This document shows positions 1 through 7,378 of a DNA stretch of 64,000 bases, piece by piece. Source of the stretch: an uncultured Prevotellaceae bacterium (lineage in GTDB: Bacteria; Bacteroidota; Bacteroidia; Bacteroidales; Muribaculaceae); contig CAMVPC010000009.1 of NCBI GenBank assembly GCA_947169265.1, positions 27,701 to 91,700 of the forward strand. The letters are read 5' to 3'. Positions within the stretch are counted from its first letter, which is position 1. Each line of letters starts with the position of its first letter. A program made the position numbers and the translations under genes. The notes below the pieces were generated by a model. It was not told where the DNA came from and ran no database searches. It was given only the letters and a program-made list of their open reading frames with translations.

Positions 1-1044
1 AATCCCGGTTCCTATACCGCCAACGACTTCACGGGGACCTGGCAAGGTGAGTCGATGAGCCTTAACTTCGCCGTGAAAGGCCGCGGCGTGCGCTTCGCGT
101 CGATCGACATCACCTACGAGAAAAACGAAGGCGACATCTACGAACTGGTGACCCAGCGGAGCCAAATCGTAGACGGAAAGAGTTATGTGATTGTGAGCCA
201 GTATAACGACAAGGCAATGCGCTATAAAGAAGCTGCAGACATCACGCCTCCGGCCACACCCATCGTTGAATGGTTAAACGACAGCAAAACCCGCGTCAAG
301 GTTGACGGCAACGCCATGGTGATTCGCATGGCCGGCGTGAAGGACTCGGTCATCGGCAGCAACACCCGCACCGTGGCATGGCTCAAGCCCGCCAACGGCT
401 ATCTGCGCGGACAGGGCGACAACGTCACAGTGACGTCGACCCCCAACGACTACGGCCGCGCCATCATGTATATCAGCGCTACCGAGTACAACTACTTGTG
501 TTGGTTCAAGAATGTGGGCAGTTCCTCCAAGACGATTCGCTACGACTACGACAACGAGCAGTTCATGTTCAAGAGCATCAGCAACGACCCCAATGGTCGC
601 GTGTGGCTCTACAAGCAGGCCGAAAGTTATCTTGTCAACACCTTGTGTCAGCCCGAGGGTAGCGGCAGCATCGATTTGCTCAGCGGCATCGTCGACAACA
701 AGTCGCAAGAGGGCGAAACCGTGACACTGGTTGCCGAGCCTGCCGAGGGATTTGAGATTGAAAGCGTGCTGCTCACCAACGTGAGCACCGGCGAGGAGAC
801 CACGTTGTTCAAGACCCGCGGCGGCGAGCTCAGCTTCACAATGCCCGCCAGCGACGTGCTTGTCACCGCCAACTTCCGCTCACAGTCGACCGATATCGGT
901 CGCGCCGAGTGTGCCGCCGAAGTCACCGGTGTTGAATACATCAACCTCATGGGCGTGACCGCCGACAAGCCATTCAACGGCGTGAATATCGTCCGCACCA
1001 CCCACAGCGACGGCACGGTGGTAATTTCCAAAGTAATAAAGTAG
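1..1044 (+). CDS. Secreted multidomain protein, C-terminal part (5' end cut by window)
   Basis: The reading frame is open from base 1, so about 347 C-terminal residues are visible and the true start lies outside the window. The first part (about residues 40-215) resembles a domain in the 1068-aa protein at 57645-60851: an ELVT...G..Y.I-like start, W and N-rich strands, and a closing WLYKQAES that parallels YIFKKV there. Residues about 218-292 (GSGSID...GETVTLVAEPAEGFE...LSFTMPASDVLVTANF) fit a divergent InlB B-repeat, a beta-rich domain common in surface proteins. The last about 40 residues (VEYINLMGV...KPFNGVNIV...KVIK) match the end of the 1194-aa protein at 14326-17910 and resemble a short Por-secretion-type tail. 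Export is inferred because the signal peptide is not visible. No enzymatic function can be assigned. Confidence 0.8.
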   Translation, partial: NPGSYTANDFTGTWQGESMSLNFAVKGRGVRFASIDITYEKNEGDIYELVTQRSQIVDGKSYVIVSQYNDKAMRYKEAADITPPATPIVEWLNDSKTRVKVDGNAMVIRMAGVKDSVIGSNTRTVAWLKPANGYLRGQGDNVTVTSTPNDYGRAIMYISATEYNYLCWFKNVGSSSKTIRYDYDNEQFMFKSISNDPNGRVWLYKQAESYLVNTLCQPEGSGSIDLLSGIVDNKSQEGETVTLVAEPAEGFEIESVLLTNVSTGEETTLFKTRGGELSFTMPASDVLVTANFRSQSTDIGRAECAAEVTGVEYINLMGVTADKPFNGVNIVRTTHSDGTVVISKVIK

Positions 1045-1067
1045 GCCATAGATACCGCAAGATCAAT

Positions 1068-1097
1068 AGGGGCGCGCCAAAATCATGGCGCGCCTCT
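1068..1097. terminator. Bidirectional terminator hairpin between convergent genes
   Basis: AGGGGCGCGCCA (1068-1079) pairs with TGGCGCGCCTCT (1086-1097), with one G-T pair and a 6-nt loop. It lies between the stop at 1044 on the plus strand and the stop at 1107 on the minus strand, so it could end transcription from both sides. Confidence 0.7.
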
Positions 1098-1106
1098 ACA
1101 ATTATC

Positions 1107-2174
1107 TCACAGCACCTTGAAGCCCGAAAATTCATTGGGGAAACTTCCTATCACCGCGCCGTTCTTATACATTGTCGAAGCCGATTCTCTACTTCGCTCA
1201 TCGAAACAAGTCACAAGATAATACACATCGCCGTTCACCACCTTGAGGCCCCGGGGCGACACAACCGGCATGCCCGCCAATATTCCACGTGTATTCCCGT
1301 CCTTCCACAGCAGCGACTTAATCCAGCCCGGCTGCTGGTTATACCCTTCGATTATCACCTCGCCATCGCTCACCTGGCCATAGCACGGATTAGTGAGTCC
1401 GGTCGTTTTATACTTCCGGCCACCCACCGCATAGTACCCGCCCTCGGTATAGTAGTCACCCTTGAGCGTAAAGAAGGTGTACACGTTCCCGTTTTCCACT
1501 TCCATATCCCACATCCGGTAGAGCGATGTTCCCTCTTGCAAGTTAACGCGCTCATCGATTGGAGTGCCGTTCTTCAAAATAACGATATTGCCGACCTCCA
1601 AGAAGTTGGGGGTATTTAAAGTCCACATCGTGTAGATATCGCCGTGGTCCTCCCTCAGGAAGAGTATGCGGTCGAAAGGCTGCAGTTCGCCCAAACTTTT
1701 AATTTTTCCGTCGGCATACTCCACACCGCGGTACTTATCTTCACTTTCAAAATAGAAGATATAAGCGTGAAGCTTGTTGTCTTTCACATAGGTAAAGGCG
1801 TCTTTCACGCTGTAGCAATCGGTCAAGATGGTTTCTTTCTTTTGTCCGTCAACGATAAGGTTCACATCCGATCCTCCCGCATAATTGGCATTAAATTCCA
1901 GCGCATACCAGTGGCCGTCAATCATCTCGAAGCAATGGTCAAAAATCTCATACTTGGGCTCGCACCGGTAATCACCCCGGCTCTTGTCGCTGAATGTGAC
2001 GCCACCGCCAAAGTAGACGATATCGTCGACCGGTGCCGGCGGCACCGGCGGCTCTTCCTTCGCGTTGTCGCAAGCCCACGCTACAAGTGCCCACAAAATC
2101 AACATCATTCGCGCGGCGCGCAAGCTAAAACGGGGGTGTCGGTCATCTTGGGGTGTTTCGTTTTTCGTGTTCAT
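1107..2174 (-). CDS. Putative lipoprotein with beta-propeller-like repeats
   Basis: 355 residues from the ATG at 2174. The frame extends further upstream, but a -7 box (2204-2211) lies inside that extension, so 2174 is the better start. A hydrophobic stretch after a charged N-terminus ends in ALVAWAC, a plausible though not ideal lipobox because W sits at -2. It is followed by a Pro-rich linker (EEPPVPPAP). The body repeats short strands in which an aromatic-rich VYxxxT or VYYLVT segment is followed by a K-N-G turn (ILKNGT, LWKDGN, MYKNGA). This suggests a beta-propeller-like fold. I do not recognise a named family. It is probably exported to the outer membrane and transcribed alone, divergently from the OPT transporter gene. 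Confidence 0.75.
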   Translation of the reverse strand: MNTKNETPQDDRHPRFSLRAARMMLILWALVAWACDNAKEEPPVPPAPVDDIVYFGGGVTFSDKSRGDYRCEPKYEIFDHCFEMIDGHWYALEFNANYAGGSDVNLIVDGQKKETILTDCYSVKDAFTYVKDNKLHAYIFYFESEDKYRGVEYADGKIKSLGELQPFDRILFLREDHGDIYTMWTLNTPNFLEVGNIVILKNGTPIDERVNLQEGTSLYRMWDMEVENGNVYTFFTLKGDYYTEGGYYAVGGRKYKTTGLTNPCYGQVSDGEVIIEGYNQQPGWIKSLLWKDGNTRGILAGMPVVSPRGLKVVNGDVYYLVTCFDERSRESASTMYKNGAVIGSFPNEFSGFKVL

Positions 2175-2203
2175 GATTAAATCTATTTTGTTGTTTCGAT
2201 GCG

Positions 2204-2234
2204 CAAAGTTAAGTATTTTTCGGGTCTCCCGCAA
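2204..2234 (-). promoter_or_regulatory. Bacteroidota-type promoter for the lipoprotein gene
   Basis: On the minus strand, TTG (2234-2232), 20 nt, then TAACTTTG (2211-2204). This matches the -33/-7 pattern and ends 30 nt before the ATG at 2174. Confidence 0.65.
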
Positions 2235-2268
2235 TCAGTTTACTGAAATTCGGTTGCCGCGGCGCGCA

Positions 2269-2300
2269 TTTGCGTGGTTGGGGATTTTTGCTTATATTTG
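2269..2300 (+). promoter_or_regulatory. Bacteroidota-type promoter for the OPT transporter gene
   Basis: TTTG (2269-2272), a 20-nt spacer, then TATATTTG (2293-2300). This is a full match to the -33/-7 consensus, about 45 nt before the ATG at 2346. Confidence 0.75.
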
Positions 2301-2345
2301 CGGCTTGAAACATAATTTTAACGCATTAAATAGTCAATTTTCTTT

Positions 2346-4364
2346 ATGGAACAACAAAAGAACAACAGTGGCCGGGCTGTCACCCACGAGCAAGCGGCTC
2401 AACGGCCACTCGAAGCCGTGGAGAGCGAAGCCCCCGCTCAGGGTCTTCCCGACAACGCCTTCACCGAGCTCAAGGAGGGTGAAGAATATGTGCCAGTAAT
2501 GCGGCCCAACCGCGAATACCGCGAGGTGACGCCCTACTCGGTGTCGTTGGGTCTTGTCATGGCTATCATTTTCAGTGCCGCCGCGGCCTATCTGGGCCTG
2601 AAGGTGGGCCAGGTGTTTGAGGCGGCCATTCCCATCGCCATCATCGCGGCGGGCATCGCGAGCGTCACCGGTCGCAAGAACTCGCTGGGCGAGAACGTGC
2701 TCATCCAGTCGATAGGCGCCTCGAGCGGCATCGTGGTGGCCGGCGCCATCTTCACGCTTCCCGCGCTCTATATCCTTCAAGCGAAATATCCCGAGATTAC
2801 CGTCAACTTCCTGGAGGTGTTCCTCAGCTCGCTGCTGGGCGGCCTGCTGGGCATCTTGTTCTTCATCCCCTTCCGCAAATACTTCGTGAAGGACATGCAC
2901 GGCAAGTTCCCGTTCCCCGAGGCCACCGCGACAACCCAGGTGCTGGTGAGCGGCGAAAAGGGCGGCTCGCAGGCCCTGCCGCTGCTCGTAGCCGGTATTG
3001 TGGGCGGTTTGTATGACTTCATTCTGTCGACCTTCGGGTGGTGGAAAGAGGTGCTCAGCACCACGGCCATTCCCGCCATGCAGCAGTTGGCCACAAGCAC
3101 CAAGATGCTGTTCAAGGTCAACACCGGCGCGGCCGTGCTGGGCTTGGGCTACATCGTGGGTCTTCGCTACAGTTTCATCATCTTTGCCGGTAGCGCCTTC
3201 ATCTGGTGGATTGTCGTTCCCCTGATGGGCACCAATCCCGAGCTGTCAGGCGCGATGCCCGAAGAAATCTTCAAGGGCGGCGCGCGCTTTATCGGCATTG
3301 GCGGTATCGCCATGAGCGGTATCATCGGCATCATCAAGTCGTGGGGCGTGATCAAGAGCGCCGTGGGCCTCGCCGGCAAGTCGTTCAAGAAAAGCGACGA
3401 GCAGGAAGAGAAGCCGGTGCGCACGCAGCGCGACATCTCAATGAAAGCGCTCGTTTTCGCACTGGGCGCCGCCTTGCTGGTGACTTTCGTCTTCTTCTAC
3501 CTGGGCGTCATCCACAACCTCATGCAGACCATCGTGGCCTTCTTTGTCGTGGTGATTATCGCCTTCCTGTTCACCACCGTGGCGGCTAACGCCATTGCCA
3601 TCGTGGGCAGCAACCCCGTGAGCGGCATGACGCTCATGACGCTCATCATCGCCAGCGGCATCTTTGTGGCTGTGGGCCTCAACGGTCCCAGCGGCATCGT
3701 GGCCTCGATGGTGATAGGCGGCGTGGTGTGCACCGCGCTGTCGATGGCCGGCGGCATGGTCACCGACATGAAAATCGGCTACTGGCTGGGGTCAACGCCC
3801 GCCAAGCAGCAGACTTGGAAAGCCGTGGGCACCCTGGTGAGCGCGGCCACCGTGGGCGGCGTGATGATTATCCTCAACAAGGTGTACGGTTTCACGGGCG
3901 ACAACGCCCTGGTGGCACCGCAGGCCAATGCCATGGCGGCCGTCATCGACCCGCTCATGAACGGCGGCGAGACACCGTGGTTACTCTACATCATGGGCGC
4001 CATCCTGGCCTGCCTGCTCAACTGGCTCGGCGTGCCTGCCCTCGCCTTCTCGCTGGGTATGTTCATCCCCATCGAGCTGAACGCCCCGTTGCTCATTGGC
4101 GGCGCCATCAGCTGGTTTGTGAGCAGCCGCAGCAAAGACGCCGCGCTGAACAAAGCCCGCGCCGACCGCGGCACGCTCATCGCCAGCGGCTTCATCGCCG
4201 GTGGTGCCCTGATGGGTGTGGTGAGCGCCGGAATGCGCTTTGGCGGTTTCAGCTATCAGAGTCCGCTCAGCGACAGTGCCTCGAACGTGCTCGCCGTAGT
4301 GGTCTATCTGGCACTGATCACCTATTTCGCCGTGTCGTGCCTGCGCGCCAAGAAGGAAAAATAA
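2346..4364 (+). CDS. OPT-family oligopeptide transporter
   Basis: 672-residue polytopic inner-membrane protein. A hydrophilic N-terminus of about 55 residues leads into many Gly/Ala-rich transmembrane helices beginning at SVSLGLVMAIIFSAAAAYLGLKVGQ, the typical entry of bacterial OPT proteins. Further OPT-like features are the YLGLKVGQVFEA segment, an FPFPEATATTQVL loop and the NPVSGMTLMTLII helix. The length fits the family. Family members import oligopeptides or metal-chelate complexes; the substrate here is unknown. A flavin reductase gene starts 4 nt after the stop, so the two are probably co-transcribed from the promoter at 2269-2300. Confidence 0.93.
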   Translation: MEQQKNNSGRAVTHEQAAQRPLEAVESEAPAQGLPDNAFTELKEGEEYVPVMRPNREYREVTPYSVSLGLVMAIIFSAAAAYLGLKVGQVFEAAIPIAIIAAGIASVTGRKNSLGENVLIQSIGASSGIVVAGAIFTLPALYILQAKYPEITVNFLEVFLSSLLGGLLGILFFIPFRKYFVKDMHGKFPFPEATATTQVLVSGEKGGSQALPLLVAGIVGGLYDFILSTFGWWKEVLSTTAIPAMQQLATSTKMLFKVNTGAAVLGLGYIVGLRYSFIIFAGSAFIWWIVVPLMGTNPELSGAMPEEIFKGGARFIGIGGIAMSGIIGIIKSWGVIKSAVGLAGKSFKKSDEQEEKPVRTQRDISMKALVFALGAALLVTFVFFYLGVIHNLMQTIVAFFVVVIIAFLFTTVAANAIAIVGSNPVSGMTLMTLIIASGIFVAVGLNGPSGIVASMVIGGVVCTALSMAGGMVTDMKIGYWLGSTPAKQQTWKAVGTLVSAATVGGVMIILNKVYGFTGDNALVAPQANAMAAVIDPLMNGGETPWLLYIMGAILACLLNWLGVPALAFSLGMFIPIELNAPLLIGGAISWFVSSRSKDAALNKARADRGTLIASGFIAGGALMGVVSAGMRFGGFSYQSPLSDSASNVLAVVVYLALITYFAVSCLRAKKEK

Positions 4365-4368
4365 GGTC

Positions 4369-4938
4369 ATGGCGAAACTCCTTTGGCGACCGGGAACGAT
4401 GCTCAATCCGTTGCCGGCGGTGCTCGTGAGCTGTGGCGACGAGCCGCAAGAATACAACCTGTTCACGGCAGCCTGGACGGGCACCGTGTGCAGCGACCCG
4501 CCCATGTGCTACGTTTCCATCCGCCCCGAGCGCCACAGCCACGCCATCGTGTCGCGGCACATGGCTTTCACGCTTAACCTCACCACGCGCGAGATGGCGC
4601 GGGCTACCGACTGGTGCGGCGTGCGTTCGGGCCGCGACTACGACAAGTGGCGCGAAACGGGCCTCACGCCCGTCAAGGGCATCAAGGTGGCGGCCCCTTA
4701 CATCGAACAGGCTCCCATGAGCATCGAGTGCCGTGTGCGCGACATCATGCGGCTGGGTACCCACGACATGTTTCTGGCGCAGGTGGTGAACGTCATCGCC
4801 GACGACCGTTACCTCGACCCGGCCACGGGCGCTTTCGATTTCAAGCGCGCCGGCCTCATCGCCTACTGCCACGGCGAGTACTTCGAGCTGGGCGAGGCGA
4901 TAGGGCGATTCGGGTGGAGCGTCAAAAAAAAGAAATGA
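4369..4938 (+). CDS. Flavin reductase-like domain protein
   Basis: 189 residues, the size of a single FMN-binding split-barrel (flavin reductase-like) domain. The pattern is typical of the family: an N-terminal PLPAVLVSCGD strand, EYNLFTAAWTGTVCSDPPMCYVSIRPERHS, then F.LNL.TREMA. Relatives bind FMN and pass electrons from NAD(P)H to flavin or to a partner. The partner is not known here. The gene begins 4 nt after the OPT transporter stop, so they form an operon. The functional link to peptide or chelate uptake is only positional. Confidence 0.88.
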   Translation: MAKLLWRPGTMLNPLPAVLVSCGDEPQEYNLFTAAWTGTVCSDPPMCYVSIRPERHSHAIVSRHMAFTLNLTTREMARATDWCGVRSGRDYDKWRETGLTPVKGIKVAAPYIEQAPMSIECRVRDIMRLGTHDMFLAQVVNVIADDRYLDPATGAFDFKRAGLIAYCHGEYFELGEAIGRFGWSVKKKK

Positions 4939-4992
4939 CAAGGCAATTCATTAACAATCAGATATCAACAAGCCAATTCAGTTGAATTTGCA

Positions 4993-5973
4993 ATGAAGAT
5001 AGGAAACATCGACTTGGGCGAACGCCCCGTGCTGTTGGCGCCCATGGAAGACGTGACCGACGTCTCGTTCCGCACCATCTGCCGCGAGCAGGGGGCCGAC
5101 ATGGTCTACACCGAATTTGTGAGCGCCGACGCTGTCATCCGCAACATCGAGAGCACCCTGCGCAAGATGACCATCAACCCGAGCGAGCGGCCTGCCGCCA
5201 TTCAAATCTACGGCAAGGAGCTCGGCCCCATGGTCGAGGCCGCGCGCATCGCCGCCGAGGCTCACCCCGATGTAATTGACCTTAACTTCGGGTGCCCCGT
5301 CAAGAAAATAGCCTCGAAAGGGGCAGGCTCGGGACTGCTGCGCAACATTCCGCTCATGCTCGAGATTACCCGCGAAGTCGTCAAGGCCGTTGACATTCCC
5401 GTCACGGCCAAGACGCGCTTGGGCTGGGACCACAACAGCAAAATCATCGTCGAGCTGGCCGAGCAGCTGCAGGACTGCGGCATCAAGGCCCTCACCATCC
5501 ACGGGCGCACGCGCTCGCAGCTCTACACCGGCGAGGCCGACTGGACGCTCATCGGTGCAGTGAAAAACAATCCGCGCATGACAATTCCCATCATTGGCAA
5601 CGGCGACATCACCACGCCGCAGCAGGCCGTGGAGCGCTTCAACCGCTATGGTGTCGACGCCGTGATGGTAGGGCGCGCCTCGATAGGCCGTCCCTGGGTA
5701 TTCAGCGAAATCAAGCATTTCATGGCCACCGGCGAGGAGGCCGTTATCACTAATGCCGAAAAGATGGCGCTACTCAGGCGCCAAATCACCGAGAGCGTCG
5801 ACCGCATCGACGAGTACCGCGGTATTCTCCACATCCGCCGCCATCTCGCCGCCACACCATTGTTCAAGGGCATCCGCGACTTCCGCCCCACACGCATCGC
5901 CATGCTTCGCGCCGACACCCTCGCCCAGCTCAACGCCATCCTCGATGAGGTGGAGCAAAAATACCTGTCTTGA
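4993..5973 (+). CDS. dusB: tRNA-dihydrouridine synthase (DusB type)
   Basis: 326 residues with the TIM-barrel plus C-terminal helical layout of Dus enzymes. These use FMN and NADPH to reduce uridines in the tRNA D-loop. The N-terminal LLAPMEDVTDVSFR motif binds FMN. LNFGCP places the conserved catalytic Cys at residue 101. TAKTRLGW and TIHGRTRSQLY are further family motifs, and a GNGDI..P...F phosphate-binding motif and VMVGRASIGRPW follow. The C-terminal REYRGI-like segment (DEYRGILHIRRHLA) fits DusB. The next gene, another RNA-modifying enzyme, starts 4 nt after the stop, so this is an RNA-modification operon. Confidence 0.95.
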   Translation: MKIGNIDLGERPVLLAPMEDVTDVSFRTICREQGADMVYTEFVSADAVIRNIESTLRKMTINPSERPAAIQIYGKELGPMVEAARIAAEAHPDVIDLNFGCPVKKIASKGAGSGLLRNIPLMLEITREVVKAVDIPVTAKTRLGWDHNSKIIVELAEQLQDCGIKALTIHGRTRSQLYTGEADWTLIGAVKNNPRMTIPIIGNGDITTPQQAVERFNRYGVDAVMVGRASIGRPWVFSEIKHFMATGEEAVITNAEKMALLRRQITESVDRIDEYRGILHIRRHLAATPLFKGIRDFRPTRIAMLRADTLAQLNAILDEVEQKYLS

Positions 5974-5977
5974 CGCT

Positions 5978-6775
5978 ATGGCCACAATTGAAATCACCGA
6001 CCTCAACGACCCGCGTGTGGCCATGTTCGCCACACTCACCGAGGCTCAGCTGCGCAATCGTCTGGAACCCGGCAACGGCATTTTCATCGCCGAGAGTCCC
6101 AAGGTGATAGCCGTGGCGCTCGACGCGGGAATGGAGCCGCTGGCGCTCTTGTGCGAGCGGCGGCACATCGAGGGCGACGCGGCCTCCATCATCGCCCGTT
6201 GCGGCGACATTCCGGTTTACACCGGCGAGCGACCGTTGCTGGCCTCGCTCACGGGCTACACGCTCACGCGTGGCGTGCTGTGCGCCATGCGACGCCCTGT
6301 GTTGCCCACCGTGGAACAGGTGTGCCGCGATGCCCACCGCGTGGTGGTCATCGATGATGTGAGCGACACGACCAACATCGGCGCCATCTTCCGCTCGGCG
6401 GCCGCCATGGGCATCGATGCCGTGCTACTCACGCCCACGGCATGCGACCCGCTCAACCGGCGCGCCGTGAGGGTTTCGATGGGCTCGGTGTTCCTTGTGC
6501 CCTGGACACGACTCGAGGGAGGACTTGACACGTTGCACCGCCTGGGATTTGAGACAGCGGCCATGGCGCTCACCCGCGACAGCATTCCCCTCGACGACCC
6601 GCGGCTTGCCGCCGTCGACCGCCTCGCCATCGTCATGGGCACCGAAGGTGACGGTCTCCCCCACTCGACCATCGCCGCGGCCACCCATGTGGTGCGCATA
6701 CCTATGCACCACGGCGTCGATTCGCTCAACGTCGCGGCAGCGGCCGCCGTCGCTTTTTGGCAACTGCGCCGTTAA
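5978..6775 (+). CDS. TrmH/SpoU-family RNA 2'-O-methyltransferase
   Basis: 265 residues starting at ATG 5978, 4 nt after dusB; the frame is open further upstream but runs through dusB. The C-terminal half has the three SPOUT motifs: DDVSDTTNIGAIFRSAAAMG (motif 1), IVMGTEGDGL (motif 2) and VRIPM..GVDSLNVAAAAAV (motif 3). Together these form the trefoil-knot S-adenosylmethionine site. The N-terminal about 100 residues fit an RNA substrate-binding domain as in RlmB/TrmH relatives. The target nucleotide (rRNA or tRNA) cannot be read from the sequence. Confidence 0.92.
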   Translation: MATIEITDLNDPRVAMFATLTEAQLRNRLEPGNGIFIAESPKVIAVALDAGMEPLALLCERRHIEGDAASIIARCGDIPVYTGERPLLASLTGYTLTRGVLCAMRRPVLPTVEQVCRDAHRVVVIDDVSDTTNIGAIFRSAAAMGIDAVLLTPTACDPLNRRAVRVSMGSVFLVPWTRLEGGLDTLHRLGFETAAMALTRDSIPLDDPRLAAVDRLAIVMGTEGDGLPHSTIAAATHVVRIPMHHGVDSLNVAAAAAVAFWQLRR

Positions 6776-6801
6776 TCTCACGTAAAAAGGGCTTACACCC
6801 G

Positions 6802-7143
6802 TCAGCGCTGGTAGTGCGGAATTTCGTCGGGAAGGACAATCGATACTTCCACCATGCCCCGCACACGCCCCTCGTCGTTTTTCCAAGGCGACTGGAAAAT
6901 CATCTTCTTTACCCCGTTCTTGCTGATGGTGTAGCAGTTGGTGGTGTCGGATTGCATCATGTGGCGAATCATGTCCTGCGAGCGTTGCTGGTGGCAAGGG
7001 AACAGATTCTTGCCCACCATGCTCTCCCCGTTCTTGTTGAATGTCTCGCGCGAGCGCTCGTTCATATATATCACCGTGCCCTCGTTGTCACACACCGTAA
7101 TGGCGCAATGCATGTGTTCAGCCCAATCGTTCATAATCGTCAA
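6802..7143 (-). CDS. Small stand-alone PAS-domain protein
   Basis: 113 residues, or 110 from the second ATG at 7134. Almost the whole protein is one PAS fold: AITVCDNEGTVIYMNERS, then F...GESMVGKNLFPCH, then a YTISKNGVKKMIFQSPW strand and a V.GMVEVSI ending. There is no kinase, GGDEF or HTH domain, so it would act as a small ligand or redox sensor that passes its signal through protein contact. It is transcribed alone from the promoter at 7192-7222 and converges on the RNA methyltransferase gene. Confidence 0.82.
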   Translation of the reverse strand: MTIMNDWAEHMHCAITVCDNEGTVIYMNERSRETFNKNGESMVGKNLFPCHQQRSQDMIRHMMQSDTTNCYTISKNGVKKMIFQSPWKNDEGRVRGMVEVSIVLPDEIPHYQR

Positions 7144-7191
7144 ATAATAGTTTTTTCAACCCGAAATCGGTCATCAGGTTTTACAATGACG

Positions 7192-7222
7192 CAAAGTTAG
7201 TACAAAAAGGCGGAATAAGCAA
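7192..7222 (-). promoter_or_regulatory. Bacteroidota-type promoter for the PAS gene
   Basis: Minus strand TTG (7222-7220), 20 nt, then TAACTTTG (7199-7192), 49 nt before the ATG at 7143. A small GC hairpin (AGGCCC gagt GGGCCT, 7224-7239) sits just upstream of the -33 element. Confidence 0.65.
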
Positions 7223-7317
7223 GAGGCCCGAGTGGGCCTTGACCGAAACGTGCCCAAACGTGCGCATTTTTTTGCAAAAACACCCGAGCGAACATGCGAC
7301 CTTTCGATAAAAATCGT

Positions 7318-7325
7318 TATCTTTG
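7318..7325 (+). promoter_or_regulatory. Candidate -7 box of the GH2 gene
   Basis: TATCTTTG fits TAnnTTTG and lies 53 nt before the ATG at 7379. No good TTG is found at the expected -33 distance, so the promoter may be weak or activator-dependent. Confidence 0.45.
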
Positions 7326-7378
7326 CACTTTCGGGCGCAAGGATTATCCGCGTCGCAAACCCTAATTAACTACCGCAC